From positions 4,307,501 through 4,371,500 of the forward strand of contig NZ_CP121695.1 of assembly GCF_029761915.1 (NCBI RefSeq): a DNA stretch of 64,000 nt, given 5' to 3'. The notes under the pieces were generated by a model. It did not search any database, was not told where the DNA came from, and saw only the letters and a program-made list of their open reading frames with translations. Positions 33,575 through 42,467 of this stretch are shown here, one piece after another. The translations under genes and the position numbers were made by a program. The DNA comes from Bradyrhizobium sp. CB1650 (lineage in GTDB: Bacteria > Pseudomonadota > Alphaproteobacteria > Rhizobiales > Xanthobacteraceae). The number at the start of each line of letters is the position of its first letter. Position 1 is the first letter of the stretch.

Positions 33575-35014
33575 TTACGTCACGCGGTATACGCACGCAT
33601 TTCCGTCGACGCCCCGAAGCGGTGCGTCGAACGGAACGACGTTGAGACCGGCGAGGAGCTGACTTACGCCCGGTGCCGAATAGAGCGCTTCCGAAAGGCA
33701 GATTTCTCCGGCGTCGGCGAGTGCCTGTACGCGCGCCGCAACATTCACGGTCTGCCCGAAATAGTCGAGGTTTTCGTTCAACGTGACCGCGATCGAGGGC
33801 CCGCAATGGGCTCCTATCTTGAGGATGATGCTGGGATTGCCATGCTCGGCATTGTAGCGCTCGATGTCCGCCAGAATGTGCAGCGCGGCCGATACTGCAT
33901 CGGTCGGTCGGGAGAACACGGCCATGACGGCATCGCCGATCGTTTTGACGATCGCGCCCGAATGCTGCTGCACGGTTGAGCCGAGCAGGGCAAAGTGCTC
34001 GCGCACCAGCGCATAGGCATTGAGGTCGCCAAGCCGCTCGTACATGGCGGTCGATCCCTTGAGGTCCGTAAACAGCAAGGTCACCTGTCTGATGCCGAGG
34101 CCCTCCTTTTCATCGACACGCTCCGACCGGAACAGTCGTCGGAAGGTCTGTCGGGCGAGTAGCATGCCGCCCGACAAATAGGGATCAAAGTCGAGGGCGG
34201 GTTTGTCCGTCTGCGCCAGGATCTCGGGCGGCCAGTTGATCAGAAGCAACGAGCCGCGTGTGGCGGAGCAATTCTCCACCTCAATCACCGCCGGCCCGGG
34301 CGGCACGGCGGTCGACGACGGAGAAAAACGGCCCCCATCATATTTGACCAGCAAGCGCGTCGGGGCCGTCGCTGGCTCGCCGACAACATTCACTGCGAAG
34401 CTTGCCTGTGTCTGCACGTTGACCCCCGCGAGCGCGCCGGGAGCGAGCTCGGCCCTGAGCGCCGTTGTGGAGCCGGGAGGCAGGAACGAAATACCGCGAA
34501 CGAGATCGCGCAGGACATCAAGGAAGCGGATCGGTTGACCGGGCAAGCGCCCGTCGCTGAGGAAGCGGGCCTTCCAGTGGAAGTCTTCGACCGAAAGCGA
34601 GGAGAGATCGTGGAAGGGAAGCCTCCGAAGCTGGGGGGACACCGTGAAAGTCACCTCGATGAAGTCATCGAGGTCGGTATCGCCGCTGACGTCGCACAGA
34701 CCGCAGACGTAGTGGGTTTTCAGGGTTCGCAAGGCGCCGAAACTGTCGAGCACCATGCCGGATTGGGGACAGACGACATCCCAGCTCATGTCGAACAGAC
34801 CGCTCCGCGTGGCATGGAGAAACAGGTCGATGCTCTCTGCTTCGCTGATGGCGCGGTCGCGTGCAAAGCCAAGCGGGTTGACGCGATAAAGAGACAGGTC
34901 ATCGCCACCCCTGATCAAGCTTTCGAATTTGGAGATGACGCGCGGGCTCCAAGAGCGCGCCCGCTCGACCTCGGTCATCTTGCTTTCGAGGAGCCTCTCT
35001 TGAACCTGATGCAT
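33575..35014 (-). CDS. Class III adenylate/guanylate cyclase domain protein
   Basis: A 479-residue protein without membrane helices. The catalytic domain is C-terminal (about residues 305-479): VTLLFTDLKGSTAMYERLGD with the first metal Asp, IVKTIGDAVMAVF with the second Asp and a Lys expected for ATP specificity, and FGQTVNVAARVQ with the transition-state Asn and Arg. The N-terminal ~300 residues resemble the DUF5939-type domain that precedes cyclases and include a Cys-rich patch (VCPQSG, HYVCGLCD). It probably makes cyclic AMP in response to an unknown signal. It stands alone, in the block between topA and dprA. Confidence 0.85.
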   Translation of the reverse strand: MHQVQERLLESKMTEVERARSWSPRVISKFESLIRGGDDLSLYRVNPLGFARDRAISEAESIDLFLHATRSGLFDMSWDVVCPQSGMVLDSFGALRTLKTHYVCGLCDVSGDTDLDDFIEVTFTVSPQLRRLPFHDLSSLSVEDFHWKARFLSDGRLPGQPIRFLDVLRDLVRGISFLPPGSTTALRAELAPGALAGVNVQTQASFAVNVVGEPATAPTRLLVKYDGGRFSPSSTAVPPGPAVIEVENCSATRGSLLLINWPPEILAQTDKPALDFDPYLSGGMLLARQTFRRLFRSERVDEKEGLGIRQVTLLFTDLKGSTAMYERLGDLNAYALVREHFALLGSTVQQHSGAIVKTIGDAVMAVFSRPTDAVSAALHILADIERYNAEHGNPSIILKIGAHCGPSIAVTLNENLDYFGQTVNVAARVQALADAGEICLSEALYSAPGVSQLLAGLNVVPFDAPLRGVDGNACVYRVT

Positions 35015-35129
35015 TTTCCCACCCAGGTCATCGACGAGGTTGAACGGGACTTCACGTCAGCGTAGATGGCGGCCCAAGATTAGCACAAAACCCAAGGGAC
35101 AAAGGCGTGCCTTGAGGCCGGGGCAGGGG

Positions 35130-35597
35130 CTAACCTGCGCTCCGGCGCCGCCGCGGCCTTGGCTTCAGCGTGGTGTCGGCAGGACTCAGCATCCGCCCGT
35201 CCTCAGCGCGCAGCTCAAGCTTGCGCACGGGCCGGCCCTTGTCGCGATCGACCAGGATGGTCGCGATCTCCTCAGGCTGATCGTCGTACTCCTCGCTCCA
35301 TTGCCGGAGTGCGACCAGGATCGGGAAGACGCCATGTCCCTTCGGCGTCAGCACATATTCAGAATAGGCGCTGCCGTCGGAGGCGGGGGCCGTCGCCAGG
35401 ATGCCGTGGTCGACCAGCGAGCGCAGCCGCACGGCCAGGATGTTCTTCGCCATCCCGAGCTTGTTCTGAAACTCGCCGAAGCGGCGCACGCCGAACAATG
35501 CCTCGCGGATGATCAGGAGCGACCACCAGTCGCCGATCGCGTCCAGCGATCGTGCGATCGGGCAGGCATCGCCCGCAAAGCTCGTTCGTTTCACCAT
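35130..35597 (-). CDS. HxlR-family transcriptional regulator (divergent from SDR gene)
   Basis: A 155-residue winged-helix regulator of the HxlR type. The N-terminal Cys in GDACPIARSLDAIGDWWSLL is the redox-sensing Cys position of this family, and RRFGEFQNKLGMAKNILAVR is the recognition region. A ~45-residue basic C-terminal extension ends RPRRRRSAG. It is divergent from a short-chain dehydrogenase gene, with a large inverted repeat between them; it likely represses both. GGGAGCA precedes the ATG. Confidence 0.9.
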   Translation of the reverse strand: MVKRTSFAGDACPIARSLDAIGDWWSLLIIREALFGVRRFGEFQNKLGMAKNILAVRLRSLVDHGILATAPASDGSAYSEYVLTPKGHGVFPILVALRQWSEEYDDQPEEIATILVDRDKGRPVRKLELRAEDGRMLSPADTTLKPRPRRRRSAG

Positions 35598-35649
35598 GGT
35601 ATTGCTCCCGTCGCGTCGGCCGGTCCCGGCGGCGATCACGCGCTTGTGT

Positions 35650-35703
35650 GGTTGCATTATAAAACCATTGCCCTAAATGGCAACGTAGTTTCATTATGCA
35701 ACC
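35650..35703. promoter_or_regulatory. HxlR operator/promoter region with nested inverted repeats
   Basis: GGTTGCATTATAAAAC (35650-35665) and GTTTCATTATGCAACC (35688-35703) are inverted copies matching at 14 of 16 positions. Between them is a smaller pair TTGCC-ctaaat-GGCAA (35668-35683). The AT-rich element lies between the divergent HxlR and SDR starts, where both promoters must be. Confidence 0.75.
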
Positions 35704-35716
35704 ATCGGAGGCGAGC

Positions 35717-36490
35717 GTGAGACTGAGGGACAAGACGGCACTGATCACCGGCGGCAACAGCGGCATCGGACTTGCGACCGCAAAACTGTTCGTCGCCGAG
35801 GGCGCCAAGGTGATCATCACCGGACGCAACAAGGAAACGCTGGAGGCCGCAGCGAAAGAGCTCGGTCCGAATGCACTCGCGGTCGCTGCCGATGCCACCG
35901 ACATCGCCGCGACCGAAGCCGCGATCAAGACGGGGGCCGAGAAGTTCGGCAAGCTCGACATCGTTTTCGCCAACGCCGGGATTCCCGGCAGCACGCCGCT
36001 CGGTTCGGCGACGCTGGAAACGTTCGAGAAGGTCATCAGCACCAACCTGACCGGTGTCTTCTTCACCGTTCAGTCCGCGCTGCCTTACATCAACGACAAT
36101 GCCTCGATCATTCTCAACGGGTCGGTGATTTCCGTGCTCGGCATTCCCGGCTACTCGGCTTACGGCGCCGCCAAGGCCGGCGTGCGGGCGATGGCACGGA
36201 TCATGGCGTCGGAGCTGTCGCCGCGCGGCATCCGCGTCAACGTGGTCGCGCCCGGGGCGATCCGCACGCCGATCTGGGGCGCTGCGATCGCAACACCCGA
36301 AGCCGAGAAAGCCTTCGAGAAGCGGATTGCGCTGTCGACGCCGCTCGGCCGCATTGGTGAACCAGATCACATCTCGAAGACGGTGCTGTTCCTCGCCTCG
36401 GATGATTCCGCGCACGTGCAGGGGCAGGAAATCTTCGTCGACGGCGGCGCAACGGCGTCTCCGAGTGGCGCGCCGATCTACCGCGGCTGA
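35717..36490 (+). CDS. Short-chain dehydrogenase/reductase
   Basis: A 257-residue classical SDR. It has the cofactor motif TGGNSGIG (residues ~12-19), FANAG (about 90), the catalytic Ser in LNGSVIS, and YSAYGAAKAG with the Tyr-x3-Lys pair. Arg in TGRNKE suggests NADP(H) use. GTG 35717 was chosen because GGAGG lies 5 bp upstream; ATG 35696 falls inside the operator repeat and lacks a ribosome site. Substrate unknown. Likely controlled by the divergent HxlR regulator. Confidence 0.92.
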   Translation: MRLRDKTALITGGNSGIGLATAKLFVAEGAKVIITGRNKETLEAAAKELGPNALAVAADATDIAATEAAIKTGAEKFGKLDIVFANAGIPGSTPLGSATLETFEKVISTNLTGVFFTVQSALPYINDNASIILNGSVISVLGIPGYSAYGAAKAGVRAMARIMASELSPRGIRVNVVAPGAIRTPIWGAAIATPEAEKAFEKRIALSTPLGRIGEPDHISKTVLFLASDDSAHVQGQEIFVDGGATASPSGAPIYRG

Positions 36491-36663
36491 TCACTCAATC
36501 CAAAATTGAATCGGTCCGGCGCATCGTGTTCGGTTGCGCCGGACGGATTCTGCGTCTGCGGCGTGTATTTGCTGAACCTTCCGTGATGCGTTGAACCTTC
36601 GCGGATGCTGCGCAGACATTTTTACGGGCAGGGGTCGTGAGGCCCATTTTAAGGGAGCCCGCA

Positions 36664-36846
36664 ATGACAAGAGCAGCTCGCATTTTCTCTGCGATTTCAG
36701 CACCGCGTATTTACACCGAGAGATCCGCCATTCCCGCGAAGCGCTTCAACACCTCGGAGCTCGTGGCGGTCGCGTTGTTCTCCGGTATTGGCCTGTTCGT
36801 CTCGCTGATCGCCGTCATCCTCGGCATGCAGGGAGTCTGGTTTTAG
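36664..36846 (+). CDS. Small single-pass membrane protein, 60 residues
   Basis: A short frame with AGGGAG ahead of its ATG. The first half is basic and polar (MTRAARIFSAISAPRIYTER); the second half is one hydrophobic helix (LVAVALFSGIGLFVSLIAVI) ending GMQGVWF. No known family. It stands alone between SDR and azoreductase genes; 36491-36663 holds nothing else I can support. Confidence 0.6.
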   Translation: MTRAARIFSAISAPRIYTERSAIPAKRFNTSELVAVALFSGIGLFVSLIAVILGMQGVWF

Positions 36847-36919
36847 CTTTGCCGAACGCGCGCCGGCCAATCAGCCGCCGCGGGATGTTTGGCGGCGGCT
36901 GATGATGTCGGCGTGGCCT

Positions 36920-37528
36920 TTAGGCCGCGCGCAGGCTGGTTGCTGCCTGGAGCGCGCCCGCCAGCGCTTTCTCACGATGCTCAGGGCCAACCTGGATGCC
37001 ATCGGCGACGATGAATTCGGGGTTTGTGATGCCGATGAAGGCAAGCACGCCGCGCAAATAGGTCTCCAAGTGCTCCAGCGCCGCAGCCGGCGAGCCCGCG
37101 CCGTAATAGCCGCCGCGCGAAATCGCCACGATCACGCGCTTGCCGCCAGCAAGCCCTTCGGGTCCTGCCGCGCCGTATTTGAAGGTCTTCCCCGCCACCA
37201 GGATGCGGTCGATCCAGGCCTTGAGCTGGCTCGGTATCGTGAAGTTGTACATGGGCGCGCCGATCACCACGACATCGGCTCTGAGGAACTCGTCGAGCAC
37301 CGCCGCGCTGGCTGCGAGGTCAGGGCCGAGCTCCGCCGGTGCCGGCGCGCCTTGCGCGACCGCAAGGTGCGATCCGGAAAGATGGGCGAGCGGGGTCTGC
37401 GTCAGGTCGCGATAGACGATCTCGAGCGACGGCGTCGCCTGCCGCAGCCGGTCGACGATGGCGGCGGAAACCTGCCGGCTGACGGAGTGGGGGCCGAGCA
37501 CGCTGGAGTCGATATGGAGGAGTTTCAT
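36920..37528 (-). CDS. azoR: FMN-dependent NADH-azoreductase/quinone reductase
   Basis: A 202-residue flavodoxin-fold enzyme of the AzoR family, which reduces quinones and azo compounds with NADH. Family marks: [20 protein letters not shown] at the start, [20 protein letters not shown] with the FMN-binding MYNF, and [11 protein letters not shown] 37528 fixes the start. Divergent from an HxlR gene, an arrangement seen for quinone-responsive regulation. Confidence 0.93.
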   Translation of the reverse strand: MKLLHIDSSVLGPHSVSRQVSAAIVDRLRQATPSLEIVYRDLTQTPLAHLSGSHLAVAQGAPAPAELGPDLAASAAVLDEFLRADVVVIGAPMYNFTIPSQLKAWIDRILVAGKTFKYGAAGPEGLAGGKRVIVAISRGGYYGAGSPAAALEHLETYLRGVLAFIGITNPEFIVADGIQVGPEHREKALAGALQAATSLRAA

Positions 37529-37611
37529 TGGGGTCACCCATGGTATATGTTTGTAACCAGAGCTACATGAGTGACTATAGAAACCCCCGCAAGAACGCAC
37601 TTTTTTGAGCC

Positions 37612-38022
37612 ATGGGCACATCTCTGAAACTGACACACACCGCTTTGCCTGCCACGCCGAGGCCGGATCCCGACCATGCGGACTGCCGCGGGGTCGCCTC
37701 CGTGCTGTCGCGCGTCGGCGACAAATGGAGTGTGTTCGTGATCATGATGCTCGGTGACGGGCCAAAGCGCTTCAACGAGCTCAAGCGCATGATCAATGGC
37801 ATCTCGCAGCGGATGCTGACGCTGACGTTGCGCGGGCTGGAGCGCGACGGGCTGGTCACGCGCACGATCTTCCCGACCATTCCGCCGCGGGTGGATTACG
37901 AATTGACCGATCTCGGCCGTGGACTGTCGCGGCCCGTGGAGGCGCTCGGCAAATGGGCGATGGAGCATCTGGCGCAGATCGAGGCGGCACGTACGCGCTT
38001 CGATCAGCGCAATGATGGCTAA
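37612..38022 (+). CDS. HxlR-family transcriptional regulator (divergent from azoR)
   Basis: A 136-residue HxlR winged-helix protein: Cys in [20 protein letters not shown] is the conserved sensing position, and [13 protein letters not shown] recognition is present as [28 protein letters not shown] is the family wing. The 83-bp gap to azoR (37529-37611) contains only a weak inverted repeat, TGTA-accagagc-TACA. Its last bases overlap the stop of the convergent dprA gene by 4 bp. Confidence 0.9.
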   Translation: MGTSLKLTHTALPATPRPDPDHADCRGVASVLSRVGDKWSVFVIMMLGDGPKRFNELKRMINGISQRMLTLTLRGLERDGLVTRTIFPTIPPRVDYELTDLGRGLSRPVEALGKWAMEHLAQIEAARTRFDQRNDG

Positions 38023-39133
38023 ATCAGCGAGACGAGCCCGCCGCCGTGACGCTCGAGCTTTCCGGCAAGCTCGAGCTCCAGCAGCACAGTGCGCACGATC
38101 GCCGGCGAGGCGCCGGACATCCGCACGAGATCGTCGATCGAGATCGGGGTGGGCCCGAGCAGGCGGGTGATCTGATCGCGATCGTGGGCCTGCGGATCGC
38201 TTTCGAACGGCTCGCTGTCGGGCTCGCCGGCCGGATGCATCAGCGGCCGCTCCATGATCGGCTGCACCGCGTTGATGACATCGGCGGCTTCGGTGACGAG
38301 CGTCGCGCCCTGCTTGATCAGATCATTGGTGCCGGCGGCGCGCGGGTCGAGCGGCGAGCCCGGTACCGCAAACACCTCGCGGCCCTGTTCGGCCGCCATG
38401 CGCGCAGTGATCAGCGAGCCCGAACGGTGCGCGGCCTCCACGACGACCACGCCGAGCGACGCGCCGGAGATCAGCCGGTTGCGGCGGGGGAAGTCGCGGG
38501 CGCGTGGCTCATGGCCGAGCGGCATCTCGGAGATCGCCGCGCCGTTCTGCTCGATGACGGCGACGAGCAGATCGCCATGTTCGGGCGGATAGATGCAGTC
38601 ATGGCCGCCGGCCAGCACCGCAACCGTGCCGCTCGCAACACTCGCGCGGTGCGCGGCCTGGTCGACGCCGCGCGCCAGCCCCGAGATGACCACGAAGCCG
38701 GCGTCGCCGAGCTCGCGGGCAAGCTGGCCTGCAAACTTCAGCCCGGCGCCGGAGGCGTTGCGCGAGCCGACGATGGCGATCATCGGCCGCATCAGGGTTG
38801 CGCGATCGCCGCGCACGGCCAGCAACGGCGGCGCGTCGTCGAGCGTTGCAAGCCGTGCAGGATAGCCGTTCTCGCCGGGCGCGAGCCAGGCGATACCGTG
38901 CCTTCGGCTCGCGGCAAGCTCGGCCTCCGCCTCAGCCGCGGAGCAGATGCGCCCCGATCGCGAAGCGCCGCCGCGGCGCGCCAGGTCGGGCAGCCGCTCC
39001 AACGCGGCCCGCGCGGTGCCAAAATGATCGACCAGTGGAAGGTGCGTGGGCCGACATTGTCGGAACGGATCAGCCGCAGGCGGTCGATCCTGTCGGCCTC
39101 GGTCAGCTCTACGTTTGAATTGATGGCGTCCAC
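38019..39133 (-). pseudogene. dprA: DNA processing protein DprA, interrupted by a frameshift
   Basis: DprA loads RecA on incoming single-stranded DNA. The gene starts at GTG 39133 with AAGGAGA ideally placed, and codes [20 protein letters not shown] then [11 protein letters not shown]. At about 39031-39041 the similarity jumps frame to [20 protein letters not shown] and continues to the stop at 38019. The rest is complete: Rossmann fold with [13 protein letters not shown] and [26 protein letters not shown] and a C-terminal winged helix. Compared with the family text TFRSLVDHFG, four bases appear to be missing. The first frame would stop at 38792 after ~113 residues, before the core. Either this is a real pseudogene or a sequencing error. 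Confidence 0.85.
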
Positions 39134-39247
39134 GGCGTCTCCTTGCAGGCACAGCATGGAACAACCTGAGGGCGTGAGCAACAGCGGCTTAAGCTTGCGC
39201 GACCTCGACGCGATGCTAAAAGCGATCTCAATAAGAAGGATTTCGTC

Positions 39248-40492
39248 ATGATCTCACTCGCCGACCTCCAGCGCCGCATCGAAACCGGCGAGTTGTCACC
39301 CGATGCCGCAATTGCGCGATCGCTCGAGGCGATCGAGGCGCGGGACAAGGATGTCCGGGCCTTCGTGCGCCACGACAGGTCCGCGAAGGCGCAGGCCTCG
39401 GGTCCCCTGCGCGGCATCGCCGTCGGCATCAAGGACATCATCGACACCGCCGATTTCCCGACCGAGATGGGCTCACAGATCTATCGCGGTTGGCAGCCGC
39501 GCGGCGACGCGCCGGTCGTGATGATGCTGAAGCGCGCGGGCGCCACCATCGTCGGCAAGACCACGACCACGGCATTCGCCTCGCGCGACCCGACGCCGAC
39601 GCTCAATCCGCACAATCCCGGCCATTCGCCGGGCGGCTCGTCCTCTGGCTCGGCCGCGGCCGTCGGCGCCGGCATGATTCCGTTGGCGCTGGGCACCCAG
39701 ACTGGCGGCTCGGTGATCCGCCCCGCAGCCTATTGCGGTGTCGCGGCGATCAAGCCTTCGTTCCGCATGCTGCCGACGGTCGGGGTCAAGTGCTACTCCT
39801 GGGCACTCGACACGGTCGGCATGTTCGGCGCTCGCGCGGAGGATCTTGCGCGCGGGTTGTTGGCGATGACCGGTCGCAGCGAATTCTCCGACATTGGCGT
39901 AGCCAAGGCGCCGCGCATCGGCGTGGTCAGGCAGGACTTTGCCGGTCCCGTGGAGCCCTCGGCAGAGCAGGGGCTGCAAGCCGCGATCAAGGCGGCCGAG
40001 CGCGCCGGTGCCAGCGTCGAGACCGTCGACATGCCGGAGGCGGTGCGGGAAGCCTGGCGCATTCACCCGATCATCCAGGATTTCGAGGCGCATCGCGCTC
40101 TCGCCTGGGAATTTTCCGAGCGTCACGACGAGATCGCGCCGATGCTGCGCGCCAGCCTCGATGCGACGGTCGGCCTCACTCCGAAACAATATGACGAGGC
40201 GCGCCGGATCGGGCGGCGCGGCCGCCGCGAGCTCGGTGAAGTCTTCGAGGGCGTCGACGTGCTGCTGACCTACTCCGCGCCGGGCACGGCACCGGCGAAG
40301 GAGCTCGCCACCACGGGCGACCCCCGCTACAACCGGCTCTGGACGCTGATGGGCAATCCCTGCGTCAACGTGCCGGTGCTGAAGGTCGATGGCTTGCCGA
40401 TCGGCGTGCAGGTGATCGCGCGCTTCGGCAACGATCCCGGCGCCCTCGCTGTTGCGCGTTTCCTGGAAGAGGCGCTGGCGAAATCAAACTAG
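39248..40492 (+). CDS. Amidase (amidase signature family)
   Basis: A 414-residue serine hydrolase of the amidase signature family. The Ser-cisSer-Lys triad is visible: Lys in GIAVGIKDIIDTAD (about residue 60), the cis-Ser in GGSSSGSAAAV and the nucleophile Ser in TQTGGSVIRPAAYCG. It resembles GatA paralogues acting on small amides rather than Glu-tRNA. AAGAAGGA precedes the ATG. It is divergent from dprA and its last 9 bases overlap the convergent patatin gene. It appears to be part of an insertion between plsY and dprA. Confidence 0.9.
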   Translation: MISLADLQRRIETGELSPDAAIARSLEAIEARDKDVRAFVRHDRSAKAQASGPLRGIAVGIKDIIDTADFPTEMGSQIYRGWQPRGDAPVVMMLKRAGATIVGKTTTTAFASRDPTPTLNPHNPGHSPGGSSSGSAAAVGAGMIPLALGTQTGGSVIRPAAYCGVAAIKPSFRMLPTVGVKCYSWALDTVGMFGARAEDLARGLLAMTGRSEFSDIGVAKAPRIGVVRQDFAGPVEPSAEQGLQAAIKAAERAGASVETVDMPEAVREAWRIHPIIQDFEAHRALAWEFSERHDEIAPMLRASLDATVGLTPKQYDEARRIGRRGRRELGEVFEGVDVLLTYSAPGTAPAKELATTGDPRYNRLWTLMGNPCVNVPVLKVDGLPIGVQVIARFGNDPGALAVARFLEEALAKSN

Positions 40493-41701
40493 CGCCGGCT
40501 CGGCGCGAACGGCCTTCTGATCGGACGCTTTGGGCGAGGGCACGCCGAGACCTGCATCTTTCCGGAGCCATCGCTCCGCGGCCGCGCGGCCGCTCCGGTG
40601 CAACAGACGGATGAAGCCGCGCCCGAGATCGGCGGATGAGCGTTGCGCCAATCCCTCGATCTCGTCTTCCGCCGCAAGCCTGAACAGGCGCAGCTCCGAT
40701 GCGGTCCGCGATTGCACCCATTCGAGCGCCGCGACCTCGGCGTTCAGTGCGGCATTGGCCGCGATCTGATCGAGCCGGCGGTCAATCGCCGCGAGCGTGA
40801 TCGGCACATAGCTGTCGCGCGCCGGCGTGACCTGGACGAGCAGGAGGTCGGAGGCCGTCGTCTCCTGTGCCAGCCGCAGCAGCGGCGGGTTGCCGCCGAA
40901 GCCGCCGTCCCAATAGGCCTCGCCGTCGATCTCGACCGCGCAGTGCACCAGAGGGGGGCAGGTCGAGGCCAGCGCGACATCGGCGGTGATCGCGTCATTG
41001 CCGAAGATCTGCTGCTGCCCGTCGCGGATCCGCGTCGCCGCGATCAGGAGCTTCGGACAGCCCGACTCGCGCAGAGCGGTAAAATCGATGTCGCGCGACA
41101 GTGCCTGCCGCAGCGGATCGAGATCGAACGGATCGAACTGCCCGGAGCGCAGCGTCGGTCCGAACGCGACCGAGCTTCCCGCCGGTGAAAACCCGCCGAC
41201 CAGCATCAGCGAGCGGAACGAGGCCTCATGCATTAGCCGAACCCAGAACCGGTTCAGCCGGGCGCGGGCCGCTTCGCGTCCGCCTTCGGCGAGACCGGAG
41301 GCGAGCAGCAGCGCGTTGATGGCGCCTGCGCTGGCGCCGCTGATGGTGTCGAATTCGATGGCCGGCTCTTCCAAGAGCCGCTCGAGCACGCCCCAGGTGA
41401 AGGCGGCAAAGGTGCCGCCGCCCTGGAGCGCCAGCGACAGTTTTTGCGGCGGCCACTGCTCGGAGTGGGCGCGATTCGGCGCGGCAGCGGCGAGGGCGAT
41501 GACGGGCTTGATCGGTGGCACTGTTGGTGCGACGGGGGCAGGCGCGGGCGATGGCGGCGACGCAGGCGCAATCTCCGCGACCGGAGGCGGCGAGGGCGCG
41601 GCGGACCAGATGTCCGCTGCGGCGAGCAGCATGCTTGCAGGCGTGCGTGCAGCACCCTGCAAACCACCCTCGTCATGTGCGTCGACAATCTTCTCGCTCA
41701 T
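40484..41701 (-). CDS. Patatin-like phospholipase
   Basis: A 405-residue protein. After a low-complexity Pro/Ala-rich N-terminus (residues ~30-75) comes the patatin fold: oxyanion loop LALQGGGTFAAFTWG, nucleophile elbow ISGASAGAINALLLA (GxSxG), and the Asp of the dyad in YWDGGFGGNPPL. Such enzymes release fatty acids from phospholipids. No signal peptide is evident, so the site of action is unclear. It lies upstream of nothing on the same strand until plsY, 149 bp away on the other side. Confidence 0.88.
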   Translation of the reverse strand: MSEKIVDAHDEGGLQGAARTPASMLLAAADIWSAAPSPPPVAEIAPASPPSPAPAPVAPTVPPIKPVIALAAAAPNRAHSEQWPPQKLSLALQGGGTFAAFTWGVLERLLEEPAIEFDTISGASAGAINALLLASGLAEGGREAARARLNRFWVRLMHEASFRSLMLVGGFSPAGSSVAFGPTLRSGQFDPFDLDPLRQALSRDIDFTALRESGCPKLLIAATRIRDGQQQIFGNDAITADVALASTCPPLVHCAVEIDGEAYWDGGFGGNPPLLRLAQETTASDLLLVQVTPARDSYVPITLAAIDRRLDQIAANAALNAEVAALEWVQSRTASELRLFRLAAEDEIEGLAQRSSADLGRGFIRLLHRSGRAAAERWLRKDAGLGVPSPKASDQKAVRAEPALV

Positions 41702-41850
41702 TCTGAGCTACCGCGTAACGCCATTTCCGTCGTCAGGATGACAGGCCTGGAACCCGTTGGCCACTCCGGCCGGGAATCGGCCGCGAGTTGCGAACAGGAA
41801 TTGGCATATAATGCGGAAGAGGTGCGGCGGTATCCGGACTTTTTCAGGTC

Positions 41851-42447
41851 TTACGATTTCTGCCCGATCCGGCCCTCGGCGCCGGACTGCAGCCGCTTGA
41901 TGTTCTCCCGGTGCATGCAGAACAGCAGCAGCGTCAGCACTGCGAACAGCGATGCCAGGGCCGGGTGGCCGAACCACCACAGGAACAACGGCGTGACGAA
42001 GCTTGCGACCAGAGCCGACAGCGAGGAGTAGCGCGTGGTGAAGGCGGTTGCGAGCCAGAGCAGGCAGAACACCACGGCGCCCGGCCAGAACAGGCCGAGC
42101 AGGATGCCGATATAGACCGCAACGCCCTTGCCGCCTTTGAACTTGAGCCAGACCGGGAAGAGATGGCCGAGGAAGGCGCCGAGTCCCGCCAGCATCGCGG
42201 CATTGGCGCCTGCAACGTAACCGGCGATCACCACTGCCGCGGTACCCTTGAGCGCGTCGAGCAGCAGGGTCGCCGCGGCGAGCCCCTTGCGTCCCGTGCG
42301 CAGCACGTTGGTGGCGCCGATATTGCCGGAGCCGATCGAGCGCAGATCCTGCGTGCCGGCAAGCTTTGTCAGCACCAGGCCGAACGGAATCGAGCCGAGG
42401 AGGTAGCCGATGACGAAGGCTACGGGAAGGAATGCTTCAAGCCCCAT
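41851..42447 (-). CDS. plsY: Glycerol-3-phosphate acyltransferase PlsY
   Basis: A 198-residue polytopic membrane enzyme that uses acyl-phosphate to make lysophosphatidate, the first step of phospholipid synthesis. Motifs: [32 protein letters not shown] (motif 1/2), [17 protein letters not shown] and the later [14 protein letters not shown]. Five hydrophobic segments are seen. It follows pyrC by 20 bp on the same strand and is part of the pyrB-pyrC-plsY operon. Confidence 0.95.
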   Translation of the reverse strand: MGLEAFLPVAFVIGYLLGSIPFGLVLTKLAGTQDLRSIGSGNIGATNVLRTGRKGLAAATLLLDALKGTAAVVIAGYVAGANAAMLAGLGAFLGHLFPVWLKFKGGKGVAVYIGILLGLFWPGAVVFCLLWLATAFTTRYSSLSALVASFVTPLFLWWFGHPALASLFAVLTLLLFCMHRENIKRLQSGAEGRIGQKS

Positions 42448-42467
42448 GGTCCACTCTCGATGCCAGC

